This document shows positions 1 to 11,094 of a stretch of DNA of 64,000 bases, piece after piece; the first letter of the stretch is position 1, and each line of letters opens with the position of its first letter. Below the pieces are notes generated by a model. The model was not told the DNA's origin. It did no database searches and saw only the letters and a list, made by a program, of their open reading frames with translations. The stretch comes from Hofstenia miamia. Its lineage: Eukaryota; Xenacoelomorpha; Acoela. Made by a program: the position numbers and the translations under genes. The stretch lies in contig SCFE01000003.1 in NCBI GenBank assembly GCA_004352715.1, forward strand, positions 4,082,894 through 4,146,893, written 5' to 3'.

Positions 1-305
1 CGTTATTTATTTATTTATTTATATTTTAATTAATTTATTTATTAATTAATTTATTTATTTATTAAAATTAGTACTTTCCACAATAAATATAAAAAGTGTA
101 CAGAAAAGATCATTATTAAGTACTAGCTGCTTATTGTTTCTTTTTCTTTTTTGCAGAGGTAAGGATGATAATTCTTGGTTACAATATTAAGTCATTTTGG
201 CTCCAAAAGTTATTTGCTCTCTAGTTAAATTCATTGTCATTATTTTTAATTGATAAGAGAAGATGATATACTCAGGTATTTGTAATTAATGAAGCAATTC
301 TTTGA

Positions 306-465
306 TTTCACCAAGTGTTAATTATGGGTAACAATAGTTTATGTACATAATCTTCTTTCAAACTTAGACTTGGTTGAAATGATCTAATTAGAATGCTTTC
401 AGTGATTTTAAGTTATTATATTATATACATAAACTATTTTTACCCATAATTAACATTTAGTGAAA
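306..465. repeat. Foldback element with ~45-bp arms
   Basis: Positions 306-350 and 421-465 are near-perfect inverted copies of each other (about five mismatches in 45). Both carry the core TTAATTATGGGTA or its complement. The 70-bp spacer is AT-rich and has no gene. The decamer ATTCTTTGAT is present in direct orientation on both sides (297-306 and 481-490) and may be a target-site duplication, though the right copy lies 15 bp outside the arm. This is most likely a small non-autonomous DNA transposon. The rest of 1-1190 holds no gene I can support; its start is a simple TTTA-rich stretch. Confidence 0.6.
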
Positions 466-1194
466 TAAAATATTATCGTAATTCTTTGATTGTTAAAATA
501 TTTCTTTGTGGAAACAGTTTTGAAATGGTTAATCACTTTCTTTTTAAACAAATATTTTTTTTCTGATTTAGTATATTTTTCTCCAAATTATTCCATAATT
601 TTACGAGGTATTAGAAAAATGGCATCAAATTTTCATTTGAGGCAATACTCAAAGACAGTTTCCAGATCACAATTGCAAAGTTAGTACTTTTTTCGCCAAC
701 TCTGAGAAAAATTGCATATAATTCATCAATTTACGCTGAAATGACAGCTCAAAGTGAAAGTTTAAAAGAATCAAATTTAGATAGAATGAGATATTTTCAA
801 CAACAATTAGTTTTTGGAAGTGATTGAAAAACATCAATTTGCTTAGAGCTAAGGAACCTTAAGGATAATATCAATGTATTCACCAAAATTTCACAATACG
901 ACCTCTAGATCAATTTAGAAAACTTTTCAAAGTAATTTTCAACCTATAGAATCTGAAAATGACATTGTTTTTCCATTTTAAGATGTAGTTAAAGAGCAGT
1001 TCTAAAAGAAATCTTGCAAATTAGAGTTTTCACATTTAATTCACTGAATTACACTCATAGAGCTTCTCAATCTAGAAATCCAATGCCAGGAAAACATTTG
1101 CCACTCTTTAATCTATTTAGAAACATCAATCTTTAATGAGAAGTAGTAGTCAAAGCTTTGAAAAATTTGTATTATTGAAAACCCAGAAATCTCT

Positions 1195-2240
1195 GTATAT
1201 ACAATAACCGCAGCAAAATATCAGTGAAATTGACAGGATGGATCACAGATATCATATATACTTAAAAGAAGAGTACCTAAAATTGTCTCCTGAGGGACTC
1301 CATTGCTAACTGGTAGCGAATCAGATTTCAGAGTGTCAAAGTAAATGATGTATTTTCTATGTTTCAAATAGCTAATTATCAAATGTCTGCTACTGCTAGA
1401 AAATCCCATATTGGATTATTTTTTTATTAATATGCTATGATCGATAAAATCAAAAGCCTTAGAAAGATCTAAGAGGGCAATAGCTACAATTTAATTTCAT
1501 CCAGTGATGATCTCCATTTTGCTGTAGCATTTAATAAGACATCAGTAGTTGAAAAATGTCTACGAAATACAAATTGAGTATTTGATAGTAGTTTGTACAT
1601 TGTACATATTGAGATTTTCCGTTATTTCTTCACGCAATAATCGCTCAAATACTTTGCTTATTGGAGAAGTAATTGAAATTGGTCAAAAATTTTTGGAATG
1701 AGACTGATCATTTTTCTTAAAAATAGGAGTGATATGAGTAAGTTTTAAATAATCAGGAAAGTAATTACATTTTATGCATTTCTCATTTTCATCAACCTCT
1801 CTTAATATTTATTCATTTTGAAGAAAATATTATTTGAGTGTATTAAAATAGGACAATTCTTAAAATATTGAAATGTTTAAATATTAAGCTTTAGAAATAT
1901 TTTAGTTGATGTTTTTAAGTTGATATTCTCAATCTTTCCTAATGCTGCTTCGGTCGTCTTGGTTTCTTGACATAACTTACAAAACAACTTTTATTAATTT
2001 TCAGTTTTTCGACAATGGGGGCATTCTCCCTTAAGTCATTGATCAATTTTTCGGCATTAGAAACAATTTGTTGCACTTTTTCGTACTAGTACTTAATGAA
2101 CCGTCCTTATTTTTAAGAGAATTGCATGAACCCACTATTTTTGGTTTGATTTTTATCAGATAATTAGTCTTTGCTTTTCAATTTCTTATTTGACAAAGGT
2201 TTCTAAGAGAATTAGACAAATTCTTCTTTGAGTTACCTTT
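1195..2240 (-). pseudogene. Decayed LINE reverse transcriptase (non-LTR retrotransposon)
   Basis: Read on the minus strand, several frames carry ordered fragments of a non-LTR reverse transcriptase. Near 2090-2160 a linker-like stretch reads KNKDGSLS. Near 1680-1740 there is ITPIFKK, and near 1630-1670 SKVFERLLREEI. Near 1550-1600 a block reads FRRHFSTTDVLLNA. Near 1440-1490 the LDLSKAFDFIDH motif A is visible. The longest open piece (1221-1409) then contains SYLKHRKYI and NGVPQETILGTLLLSIY, the conserved block before the catalytic YxDD, which is not preserved. The pieces are separated by stops and frame changes, so the copy is dead. A CR1/Jockey-like clade is plausible but not proven. Residual similarity to an endonuclease domain between 2800 and 3200 is too weak to annotate. 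Confidence 0.7.
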
Positions 2241-3721
2241 TAAACATTCTGTAAAATCCTACTTAATTTAGCAAACTAAATTTTTGTACAATCGAATTTC
2301 AATATATTAGATATGTTGAAACAAGTTAACTAGGTGCTCTAAATCAACAAATGGGTTCAAAAGCTCTTGTAATTTATGTTTTTTAACGATATCAGAACAT
2401 GGTTCTAACACGTTGAAATTGATAACAAAACTGCAATTAAAGCAAAGTAAAAACTAACTTGTTTCAACGCTTCCCACCAAGACTTAAATGACGGAAAATT
2501 ATTTGAAAAACAAACAATAGATACAAATTTTTGAAAGTTATGAAGGATTCTGAACAGCTTTTGTAAAAATAATAAAAATATATTCCGATAAAATATTGCC
2601 ATCGCCGGTTTTCAAATTTTCCTTTCAATTTTTTACAACATTCGATCTGATGTAAACAGTAAATGATGAACAGCCATTATTTCAATTGAGGCTTGGATGA
2701 AATGTTTATTTAAGAATGTTTTCGAATTTTTTTAGGTGTTTAGTGTCAGCATTATTTGAAATTCCAACTGTGTAGCTTAATCCGCAATTTCGAAATTGAG
2801 TTAGTTTCATTTTCCTTGATTCCTCTGTTTAGTTGCTGAACACAACATCCAATATAATATAATTCTCCAAGCAGGTGCATTGAATTTATGTAACTACATT
2901 GGTTTTATTGGTCAGTTTATGCCTTTGGTACAAACTTGGCATTAAGTTAAATAACTTCATATACGATAAAGAAAAGGTATCTTGACATTAAGATGAAGGA
3001 GTTTTCTCTTTGAAATTACATCTAACTTTTGTAAAAGATTACTTAAAACAAATGCGATATCTGTATTAGTTCTTCGATTGTATTGGAATTTCATTCAAAC
3101 TGTGAGCTAATGGATGAATTATTAGTACTATAATATTAATTAATTTCAACAACTCAATGGCAATTAGAAACGCTAAATAAAAATCCAGTGTATAAAGTTA
3201 ATGAGTGACAAATTCAAAACTCATTTTACACAAATTTCTCAATGAAAATTTTTGGTTAGAAATACAAATTTATAAATTTAGAATAGATTAGTAAAACTAA
3301 ATTAAACATGAACAATGCAATTTAAAAAAATAAAAAAAACAATTTTTTATAAAATGAGAATTTGATGTATAATATATCTAGAAATTAATAAATACAAACA
3401 ATTGCTGCTGCTAAATACAACATGAAAAAATATTATCAAAATACATATCTACAACAGATTTTGCAGTAGCTGTGCGAGTGTAAATTTTCAAAAAAAAATT
3501 GTTTGCGGCGCAATATTAAAACACCGACAAGAAAGGAAAACAACACCAGAGCTATCACGTCCGTGAAATGCCGCAAATAACTCTTCAAATGAAGTGAATT
3601 TTATTATAGTTTGTAAATTTAGTCAGTTTGATGTGTTTCATTCTGAAATAAAGGTAATTTCTAATGTCTAATTTCTAAATTATTATTAATCATGCATGCA
3701 ATCTCATTGTTTTCAGGAACA
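2241..3721. other. No gene identified
   Basis: AT-rich sequence. The region may be the more diverged 5' part of the neighbouring LINE, since a minus-strand stretch near 2990-3170 vaguely resembles the end of a LINE endonuclease, but stops interrupt every frame. No other feature is supportable. Confidence 0.4.
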
Positions 3722-4136
3722 TATGTGACAGTCCACGTGAAAAGGTGGCTGAAGAAGTGTTTTCATGTGAAAAGGTGTGTTTTATGAACACTGAGTTTTA
3801 TGTATTTTTTAATTGCTCAGTTATTAAAAAGTGCGGGTGTAATTTTTTTATTGTCACTGATGTTAATTACTGACATTTTAACAGATGTTATTTCTTGTAC
3901 AGTATATATCTTGTGCGACATATAGTAAATTCTCAAGCATTGGACAAACAGAGCAATGTAACAAAACTAAATGTGCATGAACAATGTATTACAATGGCGT
4001 TGAAAGTCAAACACTATGCTATTTATATTGACTGTAAGACATATATAAGGCTTATAGGAAGCCTACAAATTTTAAACTCATTTTCTCAAAATGCTTCCTG
4101 TTGGTGTCAGCCACCTTTCATCTGAACTGTCACATA
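3722..4136. mobile_element. MITE with ~30-bp terminal inverted repeats
   Basis: The left end (3722-3751) starts TATGTGACAGT and contains AAAGGTGGCTGA. The right end (4107-4136) is its inverted copy, ending ACTGTCACATA. The 30-bp arms differ at about four positions. The 415-bp element has no transposase; the 76-codon plus-strand ORF inside it (3895-4125) runs into the right arm and is probably not a gene. A TA target preference (Tc1/mariner-like) is possible but not shown. Confidence 0.65.
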
Positions 4137-4419
4137 CATATTATGATTATAATGGGTATAATTTTCTTAGGATAAAAAAATAAATGCTTTACAATAGAGA
4201 ATCATTTTATTCGATGACATAAGTAGAATTGAATTGTATTAGCTCCACTTTTTGTAGCATTTATGTTAATGGCATGTATTATACAACTAATTTCAATTTA
4301 ATTCAATAAGCCGATGATATCTGCACATTCAGCAATAATACATTAATGGATGAAATGAAATGAAAAATCTATATTTAGTTGATTTTTACAATATAAAATA
4401 CTGTTTATAACTCAAATAG

Positions 4420-5094
4420 CGTCAAAAATGGAAATAAAGGAACAAAACACACAAAAAGCACATACAAAAATAATATTTACAAAACTAATTACAATTACGA
4501 GATTAGGCTTTGGCGAATTTAGGTTAGATGCGGTCTATTGAATATTCACTATTATAAAATTTAAAATCTCGCCATTTGTATTCAAGCCTTTCCTTTGCAT
4601 AATTACAGAAGTATTTTTTAATTTAGTTTTTGAATACTCTTTGTTTTAAAGATTTAGGTAAATTATTCCATATATTTATTGATGTGTTGAGAAATGGATT
4701 TTGCATTATTTTCTTGTTATATGGAAGAGGCTTAATTTTTAGGGTTTTATGATTATTTCTAAGCAATATTTTAGAAGATAGAAAGTTGGATTTGTGATAT
4801 GGAACAATATTAAATATTTTAAAGAAAGTAGTTAATATATTTTTATAAATAATGCATTGTGGATTTAGAAGTTTTTGTTAAGTTCTTGATTTCTGTTATT
4901 TATATATGATAAAATGCTATTTTTATAGCCCATTTTATTTGCACATTGAATTTATTCAAAAGTTGATTTATGTCGGTATACAGTATGTTTTCATAATTAA
5001 AGTGGCTTAGTATTAATGTGTGAATTAATTGAATTGCTGCTGTGGTTGGAAGCTGTTGTGATACATTGCTAAGAGCCTTAATTGAAATAGCCAT
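4420..5094 (-). pseudogene. LINE reverse transcriptase C-terminal fragment
   Basis: A 64-codon minus-strand frame (5094-4900) contains LPTTAAIQLIHTLILSHFNY, which resembles the thumb/C-terminal region of non-LTR retrotransposon reverse transcriptases (the usual LPxxxxxxLYxSLIxPHLxY pattern). Downstream on the same strand (about 4680-4550), in another frame, IYGIIYLNL and KEYSKTKLKN resemble the WNxLP...SxxxFKxxLK tail of these proteins. Stops and frame changes show decay. It could be the 3' end of a different copy from the one at 1195-2240, since the two do not abut in order. Confidence 0.6.
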
Positions 5095-6888
5095 TTTCTT
5101 AATAACACTAGTTATTTCTTTTGTGACGACGACGATACAATCCTAACGACGAATGGAACTATGTGCTGGATATTACCTAGTCTCATATTGTTGAATGAAT
5201 TATTTTTAACATTTGCGCATTCTAATAGATAATCTGCCCCGCGAACGTTAGGGTTAGGTTAAATGTATATTTTTTAGACTTTGTCTGTAAGCCGCACTCT
5301 AAACACTAAACTATCAAACAAATTTTAGGCACACAGGTTCAGCTTATGCACGAGAATTTACGATACTTAGGAATGACTTGAATAAAATTAAGGGTAACAT
5401 ACATATTAAAATAATACTGAGAATATTAATTGCGAGAATAAAAGATATGGATTTAGTAGAGAGGCAATCACCTGTTCATGCGAAGCTTTGATCTAAATGC
5501 GTTTTCTTGACTGACAAATTATTCAAACATTGTATTTACTGATTTGTGATTTAATCAAAATAGGAAATAATTGTCTCTAAGAAAGCATTTCTAAAACTAA
5601 GCAATATATTTTTAGGTCACTCCTCTATTCAAAGCATTTTGTAATATTGAATACCATATGGTAGTATTTTTGAGCCTCATCAAAATCCTATTGCCTTATG
5701 CTATGATTAAATTTCCGGGATTTAACTAAACAGAATTCAAGATTAGAATTTTTTATATGCCAAGGATTAGAAGTGTGTTTTGAGGAAACTCGTCACTAAT
5801 GTCACCATTCAAATATGAACCCATTAATTGCAAAAATTGAACTTTTATTAAAAACAAAAAACTCTTAAACAATGTATATATCTGATCAACCATGGCTAGG
5901 ATACAAATTTTACAATTATTATACAACTCGTCATTGAACTATACCAGAAGCTTATATATAACTTGCAAATTTGGTGTTTAATTGTTTTGAAATAAGTGTG
6001 TGCATGGTCTGTACGTTTTATGACGCTATTTTTATAAATTGTAAGTTATTTAAATGAAAATTCGTTTGATTATACAGAATGTATTTTATTAAATTTAAAA
6101 TTTCCCATTTTTAAATATTAAAAAATATGTTTTCTTGCTGAAGCTGTGCGTACCGTGATATAAAGTTGGTATCAATATATATATTCGCAATTTCTTTTAA
6201 TTGGGTTACAACCAACCAATCAAAATTTTAATATTTTAAGTATATATGAAAATTATGTTAAAATCTGGCATGTGTATAGAATGAGTGATAACGCCATAGC
6301 ATCAGTAAAAGAATTTGAGCTGTCAAAAACAAGTATCTACTAGAACATAAAATTTCTACGGGAATTGAATTGCGCAAATAATGTAAAATCGATCCTCCAA
6401 TACGGCATTGAATTGTTTTATTTCTAAAGAAATGTCAATTAACGGGATTAATCAATGATACAGTCAAAATGCTGAAAGAACAGAATAAAAATGAAGCAGA
6501 TTCGTGAACATTGTCAGTGTTCAAGAACATCTCTCTCATGTGGTTCCAGGGTATAGAATGTTAATAACAAATCATTACAACAAAATTCGAGACGAAATAA
6601 CATTAGATGCACCCACCATCCATTCCTCGCCTTGTGCAAAAGCGAAGGTGATTTTATCAGGAAGTCTTTCAAAGTGTACTTCGGTATTATAGCTATCTGT
6701 ATAAACAAAATAAAAATTTTTGAACGTAGAAGCAAAAGTATATAATTGAGAAATTAGACAAAAAATTACTATATAAAACCTTTTCTGAATTTTCTAGCAA
6801 TACAAAATATTGAAAATTTATCTATAACACTATAATATTGTCACACTTAAATTATAAGTTTAAATAACAAGAGATAAATTTCAAAATG
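5095..6888. other. No confident gene
   Basis: AT-rich intergenic DNA. Short overlapping ORFs at 6504-6692 (+) and 6514-6735 (-) cover the same bases and neither resembles a known family. A GTTAGGGTTAGG-like dozen near 5250 is too short to be telomeric. This tract also holds the 3' flank of the MAEA gene. Confidence 0.4.
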
Positions 6889-6990
6889 CTACATAATGAA
6901 AACTTTATCAGCTTGATCTATGTGAAACTCTTCTTTTGTAACTGGACATGTCACTTTGTTATTGTTTTCCAACGCCATTGTCATCAATGC
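6889..6990 (-). CDS. MAEA: MAEA, terminal exon (CTLH/GID ubiquitin ligase subunit)
   Basis: This is the last coding exon of the MAEA/Fyv10 homologue. It follows a TTTTCGTTTAG acceptor and reads ALMTMALENN, then VTCPVTKEEFHIDQADKVFIM and a TAG stop. The ending closely matches the family's conserved C-terminus (CPRTKExFxxxxAEKVYIM). MAEA is the catalytic RING-like subunit, paired with RMND5, of the CTLH/GID E3 ubiquitin ligase. It joins the preceding exon (7202-7391) in phase 0. Recognised from family knowledge; exon ends are from splice signals I can see. Confidence 0.88.
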   Translation of the reverse strand, partial: ALMTMALENNNKVTCPVTKEEFHIDQADKVFIM

Positions 6991-7201
6991 CTAAACGAAA
7001 AAAAAATCCATTTTTAAGCAAGACAACACAAGTGTCTTTTTTAAAAAATAGAATTCGAAATAAAATACTTTAGATGAGATAATCAAAAAATCATGGTTAC
7101 GAAACATTCCTTTCAAGGAAGAAAAGTAGTTCGAAAACCCGACAGCGAAATTAATCTTATCATTTTATATATTATTTTTAAATGAAATAACTCGAACTAA
7201 C

Positions 7202-7391
7202 AGTTTGTGAATAAGCTCGTCCATTGGGAAGCATCATTGGGGGGTTGTGTTCGTCCATGATTTCCTTGGTAATTGGGCATATCAGTCTTGATTGTGTGCA
7301 CTGTGCTATTGGTAAAGTTAATGCGACTTTATTCAATTGGGAGCTACACACTGGACAATCTTTATTTTTAGTAGAAGGTGAGTAGCAATTG
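7202..7391 (-). CDS. MAEA: MAEA, penultimate exon with gid-type RING
   Basis: The exon is bounded by TTTTAG upstream and GTTAGT downstream. It encodes the degenerate RING of the CTLH ligase: [11 protein letters not shown], then [18 protein letters not shown] and [15 protein letters not shown]. The PPMMLPNG motif is a hallmark of MAEA. The first Cys pair (CPVC) and following Cys residues are retained, so zinc binding on that side is plausible. The first base completes a Ser codon split with the previous exon. No frameshift or stop interrupts it, so the gene appears functional. Confidence 0.9.
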
Positions 7392-7453
7392 CTAAAAGTA
7401 ATAATTAAGGAGATAATATGAACATGGAAGCAAAGTAAATGTTTACCACCAAC

Positions 7454-7590
7454 CTAGTTTTCATTGTGGAAAGACCTGCTTGAACGATCTGTGTAAAAAC
7501 GGAACCATGATTTCCGATGCTGAGAACAAGTAATTTAGCATCACGGAATTGAAGACGGAGGTCTTCCCATCCGTCGTCTCTCACCAAATG
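7454..7590 (-). CDS. MAEA: MAEA, internal exon (CRA region)
   Basis: After a TTTTAG acceptor this exon reads HLVRDDGWEDLRLQFRDAKL and then GNHGSVFTQIVQAGLSTMKT, and ends at AG before a GTTGGT donor. It matches the part of MAEA between the CTLH/CRA helices and the RING (W..L..QFR, then LQAGLSAIKT in vertebrates). The split codon AG|C joins it correctly to the exon at 7391. The intron on its upstream side (7591-9994) is unusually large for this gene portion because it houses the gene at 7761-9020. Confidence 0.88.
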
Positions 7591-7760
7591 CTAAAATGCT
7601 TAAACATTAATTAATAGCAAATTGCCTATTTTCATTAAACTTGCTGAGAGTTTTTTGGCAAACTAAACCAAACACAATTTAAAAATAATCAAGATTGCAT
7701 GAAAGAAGTTTACTCTACAAACGGATACAAAAGTCTCTCCTTTCACAATATGAAAACGTT

Positions 7761-9020
7761 TTAAACAAATATAAGTCTTTTTCGTGGCTTACGCTTGGGA
7801 ACTAAAATAGGTATCGAATCTGAAATTATTGGAGATTTTGTTGAAGCTTCTAAATCTTTAAACTCAGGTTTAAATCTGAAAAACGATTGGGGATGTACAG
7901 TGACAGTAATACCATCTGTACTAGATTGCAAATGTGATTGCTTAAGGGTAGTATTTAAACTTAAAAACGATTCAAATGTTAAAGTGTCATCATTTTCAGG
8001 ATCCAAAGGATTCTCTGTTGAATTCTGGATTTCAAATACTGAAGTATCATTTTGAACATCCAAATGCTTTAGATTGGGATTGGTGAATAAATGATTCGCT
8101 GTTGAATTTTGGATTTCAAATATTGAAGTATCATTTTCAGCATCCAAATGCTTTAGACTGGGATTGGTGAATAAATGATTCGCTGTTGAATTTTGGATTT
8201 GAAAGTGTTTCAGTTTGAGTTCACTTACTTTCGATTTTGCAAATCTATAAAAAATCTGTATGTTTTGCAAATCTTCCTTCAATTGATCAACACTAGGAGC
8301 AATAACTTTGGTAGACTTCATCTCTTCAATGTATCTAGACGCATTCAAAAACATCTGGATGGTTGTATTCAAATCTTCTTGTGAACTATCAACTATTGAT
8401 AAAAGATCATTCAATGATAATTCATTGTTTTTCAACAAATAGCCAAAGTTGAATAGATCCATTGACGCATTATACAGTTTAATATTCACAATTAAATTTT
8501 TTTCTCGAAATCTGCTGAAATTCTGTGAAATATCGAGTTTGAATTCTTCAGCGGTTTCTTTGTGCACACCAAATATTCGCAGTTTTTCAGCCATTTGGAC
8601 AGTCTTGTTGAAATTCAATAATAGCCGATAATGAAGTTGTTCATGTGCGATCTGCAATTTCTTAAAAAACGTTCTTAAAGTTTCCAGCTGTTTTTGCATC
8701 GCAACAACCAATAAGGAATATTGATGAGTGTTGTTTGTCAGAACAGAAAGTCTAGACTCGTAATGACTTATCAATTCAAGATTTGTTGACATAGTAGAAT
8801 GCAATATATGCAGTGTCCGACTGCTGCTATCACCTGACTCAGAAGCAACTTTCTGTAAACGAGAAATATCGTCTCGCATTTTATTTAGCACTTTACTTTG
8901 TAGAAACAGAAGAACCAATAATGAAGCGATGGTAATAATTACCATCCAGAGAAAGAGGCAAATAACCCGCGGAAGTACATCCACAAGAAAACTGCTGGCA
9001 CTTTTACACGACTTATGCAT
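7761..9020 (-). CDS. Type II membrane coiled-coil protein nested in a MAEA intron
   Basis: This is an uninterrupted 419-codon single-exon ORF on the same strand as MAEA, wholly inside its 7591-9994 intron. I do not recognise the family. Residues about 18-41 form one strongly hydrophobic segment (VICLFLWMVIITIASLLVLL). Basic residues flank its N-terminal side, predicting a type II protein with a short cytosolic tail. Residues 44-260 are helical and heptad-like (coiled coil). There are many N-glycosylation sequons (NKT, NFS, NAS, NTT, NST), fitting a luminal or extracellular C-terminal part. Residues about 270-330 carry two nearly identical 28-residue repeats (IQNSTANHLFTNP, LKHLD, NDTS) plus a truncated third. 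The C-terminus is very basic (VPKRKPRKR). Length and lack of stops suggest a real gene, perhaps lineage-specific. Confidence 0.7.
   Translation of the reverse strand: MHKSCKSASSFLVDVLPRVICLFLWMVIITIASLLVLLFLQSKVLNKMRDDISRLQKVASESGDSSSRTLHILHSTMSTNLELISHYESRLSVLTNNTHQYSLLVVAMQKQLETLRTFFKKLQIAHEQLHYRLLLNFNKTVQMAEKLRIFGVHKETAEEFKLDISQNFSRFREKNLIVNIKLYNASMDLFNFGYLLKNNELSLNDLLSIVDSSQEDLNTTIQMFLNASRYIEEMKSTKVIAPSVDQLKEDLQNIQIFYRFAKSKVSELKLKHFQIQNSTANHLFTNPSLKHLDAENDTSIFEIQNSTANHLFTNPNLKHLDVQNDTSVFEIQNSTENPLDPENDDTLTFESFLSLNTTLKQSHLQSSTDGITVTVHPQSFFRFKPEFKDLEASTKSPIISDSIPILVPKRKPRKRLIFV
8010..8199. repeat. 84-bp in-frame tandem repeat inside the nested gene
   Basis: The motif GATTCGCTGTTGAATTTTGG recurs at 8093 and 8177, exactly 84 bp apart. 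A shorter diverged unit begins near 8010. The period is 28 codons, so copy number can change without breaking the reading frame. Units differ at only a few bases, indicating recent duplication. Confidence 0.85.
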
Positions 9021-9994
9021 TGCAATGACTAAATTAACTTGTTAACACACGCCAAATAATTTTGATCAATTTTATGATTTAATTGCATGTCAACATGTTT
9101 TGTCCAAACATTGATTACTAATTGCGCTAATTAGTTCTAATGATTCGTAGAAATATTTAATATTCCGATTTCAGGCAAAATTCTACATTTTTAAAGAATA
9201 TAATACAAGCCGTTTCTCTATTCGGTTTCTCTAAAAATTGTCAAAATACTTGGTATTGTAACATTAAAAAACGAACTTCAACAGCATGTAACTACTGCTA
9301 GTTTTATTAAAAACTCCGCCGAAATTCAAAGCTATAGTCAAAAGCCAAAATTATCTTAAATCTAGAGAAAACCAATAGAAATGATACCATCTTATTTAAA
9401 ACACGAAATTTGATTTTACGATGTCATAAAATTATTAACATAGATTGTAGTAAAAGCGCAATTTCTCAAGTACCGAAATTATGTCAAGGTACATTCGAGC
9501 ATTCTTTGGTTGAAAATAAAAATGACTTTACGATTGCTAAAAGCGATATGTTTTGATAACTGTTCATGGTATACACACACCACAACCAGTCATGTTACTT
9601 CATTTCCATAATCATCCAGTACTAATGTTAACGTTAAATATTATTTTAAACGAAATTTCTTTTTGAAACATTTGGTTATAAATTATTCTATTACACTGGA
9701 TTTGTAGCTACAAAGAGAATTTATTATACACATGAATGATTTGCAATCACCACTTTCCAATAATTCTAATCAAATCTAACAAGGTAAGTACCTATTTTGG
9801 TCACATTATTAAATACTACACCAAAAATTTGATCGAACTTTAAAAGGATCCATTGAGGATAGAATTTACATTCATGTTGGCAGGGATATTAAAAAAATTG
9901 CTGATAAAAAAACGGCCGTCTAAATGGGGGCCATGTTGAGAATCTCAATTGTACACGTACAGTTTGTGGTTGGTACAGAACTAAATCCACCTAC

Positions 9995-10112
9995 CTCATA
10001 TGGTGCAATACTGAAACTAGTGCTAGGGAACATCAATAAACCCATTACAAATTCCATGTCTGCATACTGACTTTCATCTGTGATTGAGGACAAAAAGTTT
10101 TTCTTGGCATAC
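9995..10112 (-). CDS. MAEA: MAEA, upstream exon (CTLH/CRA region)
   Basis: After a pyrimidine-rich TTTTCTTTTAG acceptor, the exon reads YAKKNFLSSI, then MEFVMGLLMFPSTSFSIAPYE, and ends at GAG before a GTAGGT donor. Vertebrate MAEA has the equivalent ARKHFSQ...MGMLAFPPDTHISPYK directly before the W..L..QFR block that is found here in the exon at 7454-7590. Splicing therefore skips the whole 7761-9020 gene. The first base completes a codon from a further upstream exon. The N-terminal LisH/CTLH exons were not found; they may lie in a gap or outside the window. Confidence 0.82.
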
Positions 10113-10210
10113 CTAAAAGAAAAACAATTATATGTGTATATATATATNCTATGTACTATGAAAATTGGAAAAAATGTGTACATCCGGGGAGCCTTCTGCA
10201 AATTTGCATA

Positions 10211-10372
10211 GTACATAGAGGGAGGCAGCTGTCATTCCATAAAAACTTGCTTAAACTTGATGAAAGTATGTGACCAGATAACATGTACAAAAAGCTGTAT
10301 ATTCTCAAAATTTTGAATTGTTGCCATAGCAACTGAAAAATTTCAGTGATAATTATATCTCCCTCTATGTAC
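10211..10372. mobile_element. Short MITE with GTACATAGAGGGAG ends
   Basis: GTACATAGAGGGAG at 10211-10224 is perfectly inverted at 10359-10372, giving a 162-bp element with weaker similarity continuing inward. It sits just upstream of a MAEA exon, inside the gene. Probably Tc1/mariner-like (TA insertion), unproven. A single N (10148) inside a TA run just outside marks an unresolved base. The tract 10373-11094 contains no feature I can identify. Confidence 0.6.
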
Positions 10373-11094
10373 AGGTTGCTAATTATACCTCCCTCTCCGT
10401 ACGCATCTGCATTATTTTATATTTACAATGATGGATTTTTCCAATTTTCTTTATAAAATGTATACTTGGATATTCAATATGACAAAACAAATATTTGCAG
10501 ATAACCTGGTTTACAAAGCAGAGTTGAAAGTGTTCGAAATTTTTGCAATCTAGCCTACTCCTATGCGATAGCCCTCAATCAATCTTCCTGTATTTTCCTT
10601 CAAAACAACTGATGCATTACAAAATTCATTAATTGGAGAAAATTCTATTAATGGAAATCATTAAAAATAATTTCAAATTTTGAAAGCTTGTTTCTGGATG
10701 TAGAAGAAATTATTTCAATAAGCAACTAACTTCTAATATTTATTAAATCATGCAATAAATTAATAATATACAAAATATAATAAACATAGAATATATAATG
10801 GACCCTGTTTACTGTCCGTATTGGTCCTATCCCTAGGGCCTAGCCCGCCTTACTTTGGCGCAAGTACCTACAAATATTAAAAATATTTCGTTCAAGTGAC
10901 TAAAGCATCTCATTAAAATATGTAAGGTAGTAGCATTAACGCCCAATTACGTAATTAATGGTCGCCGTAATTTGATTTGCAGATTTTACGCCTAATAAAT
11001 CAATTAATTAACAAATCATTGCACAGCATGTCGCCGGTTTTTGATAAGAACTTTATATGTATAACTGGCGTGCACCTCACATTGTATTTGAACA

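Noticed and set aside
5240-5262. Telomere-like GTTAGGGTTAGG
   Set aside because: Fewer than three units, internal position.
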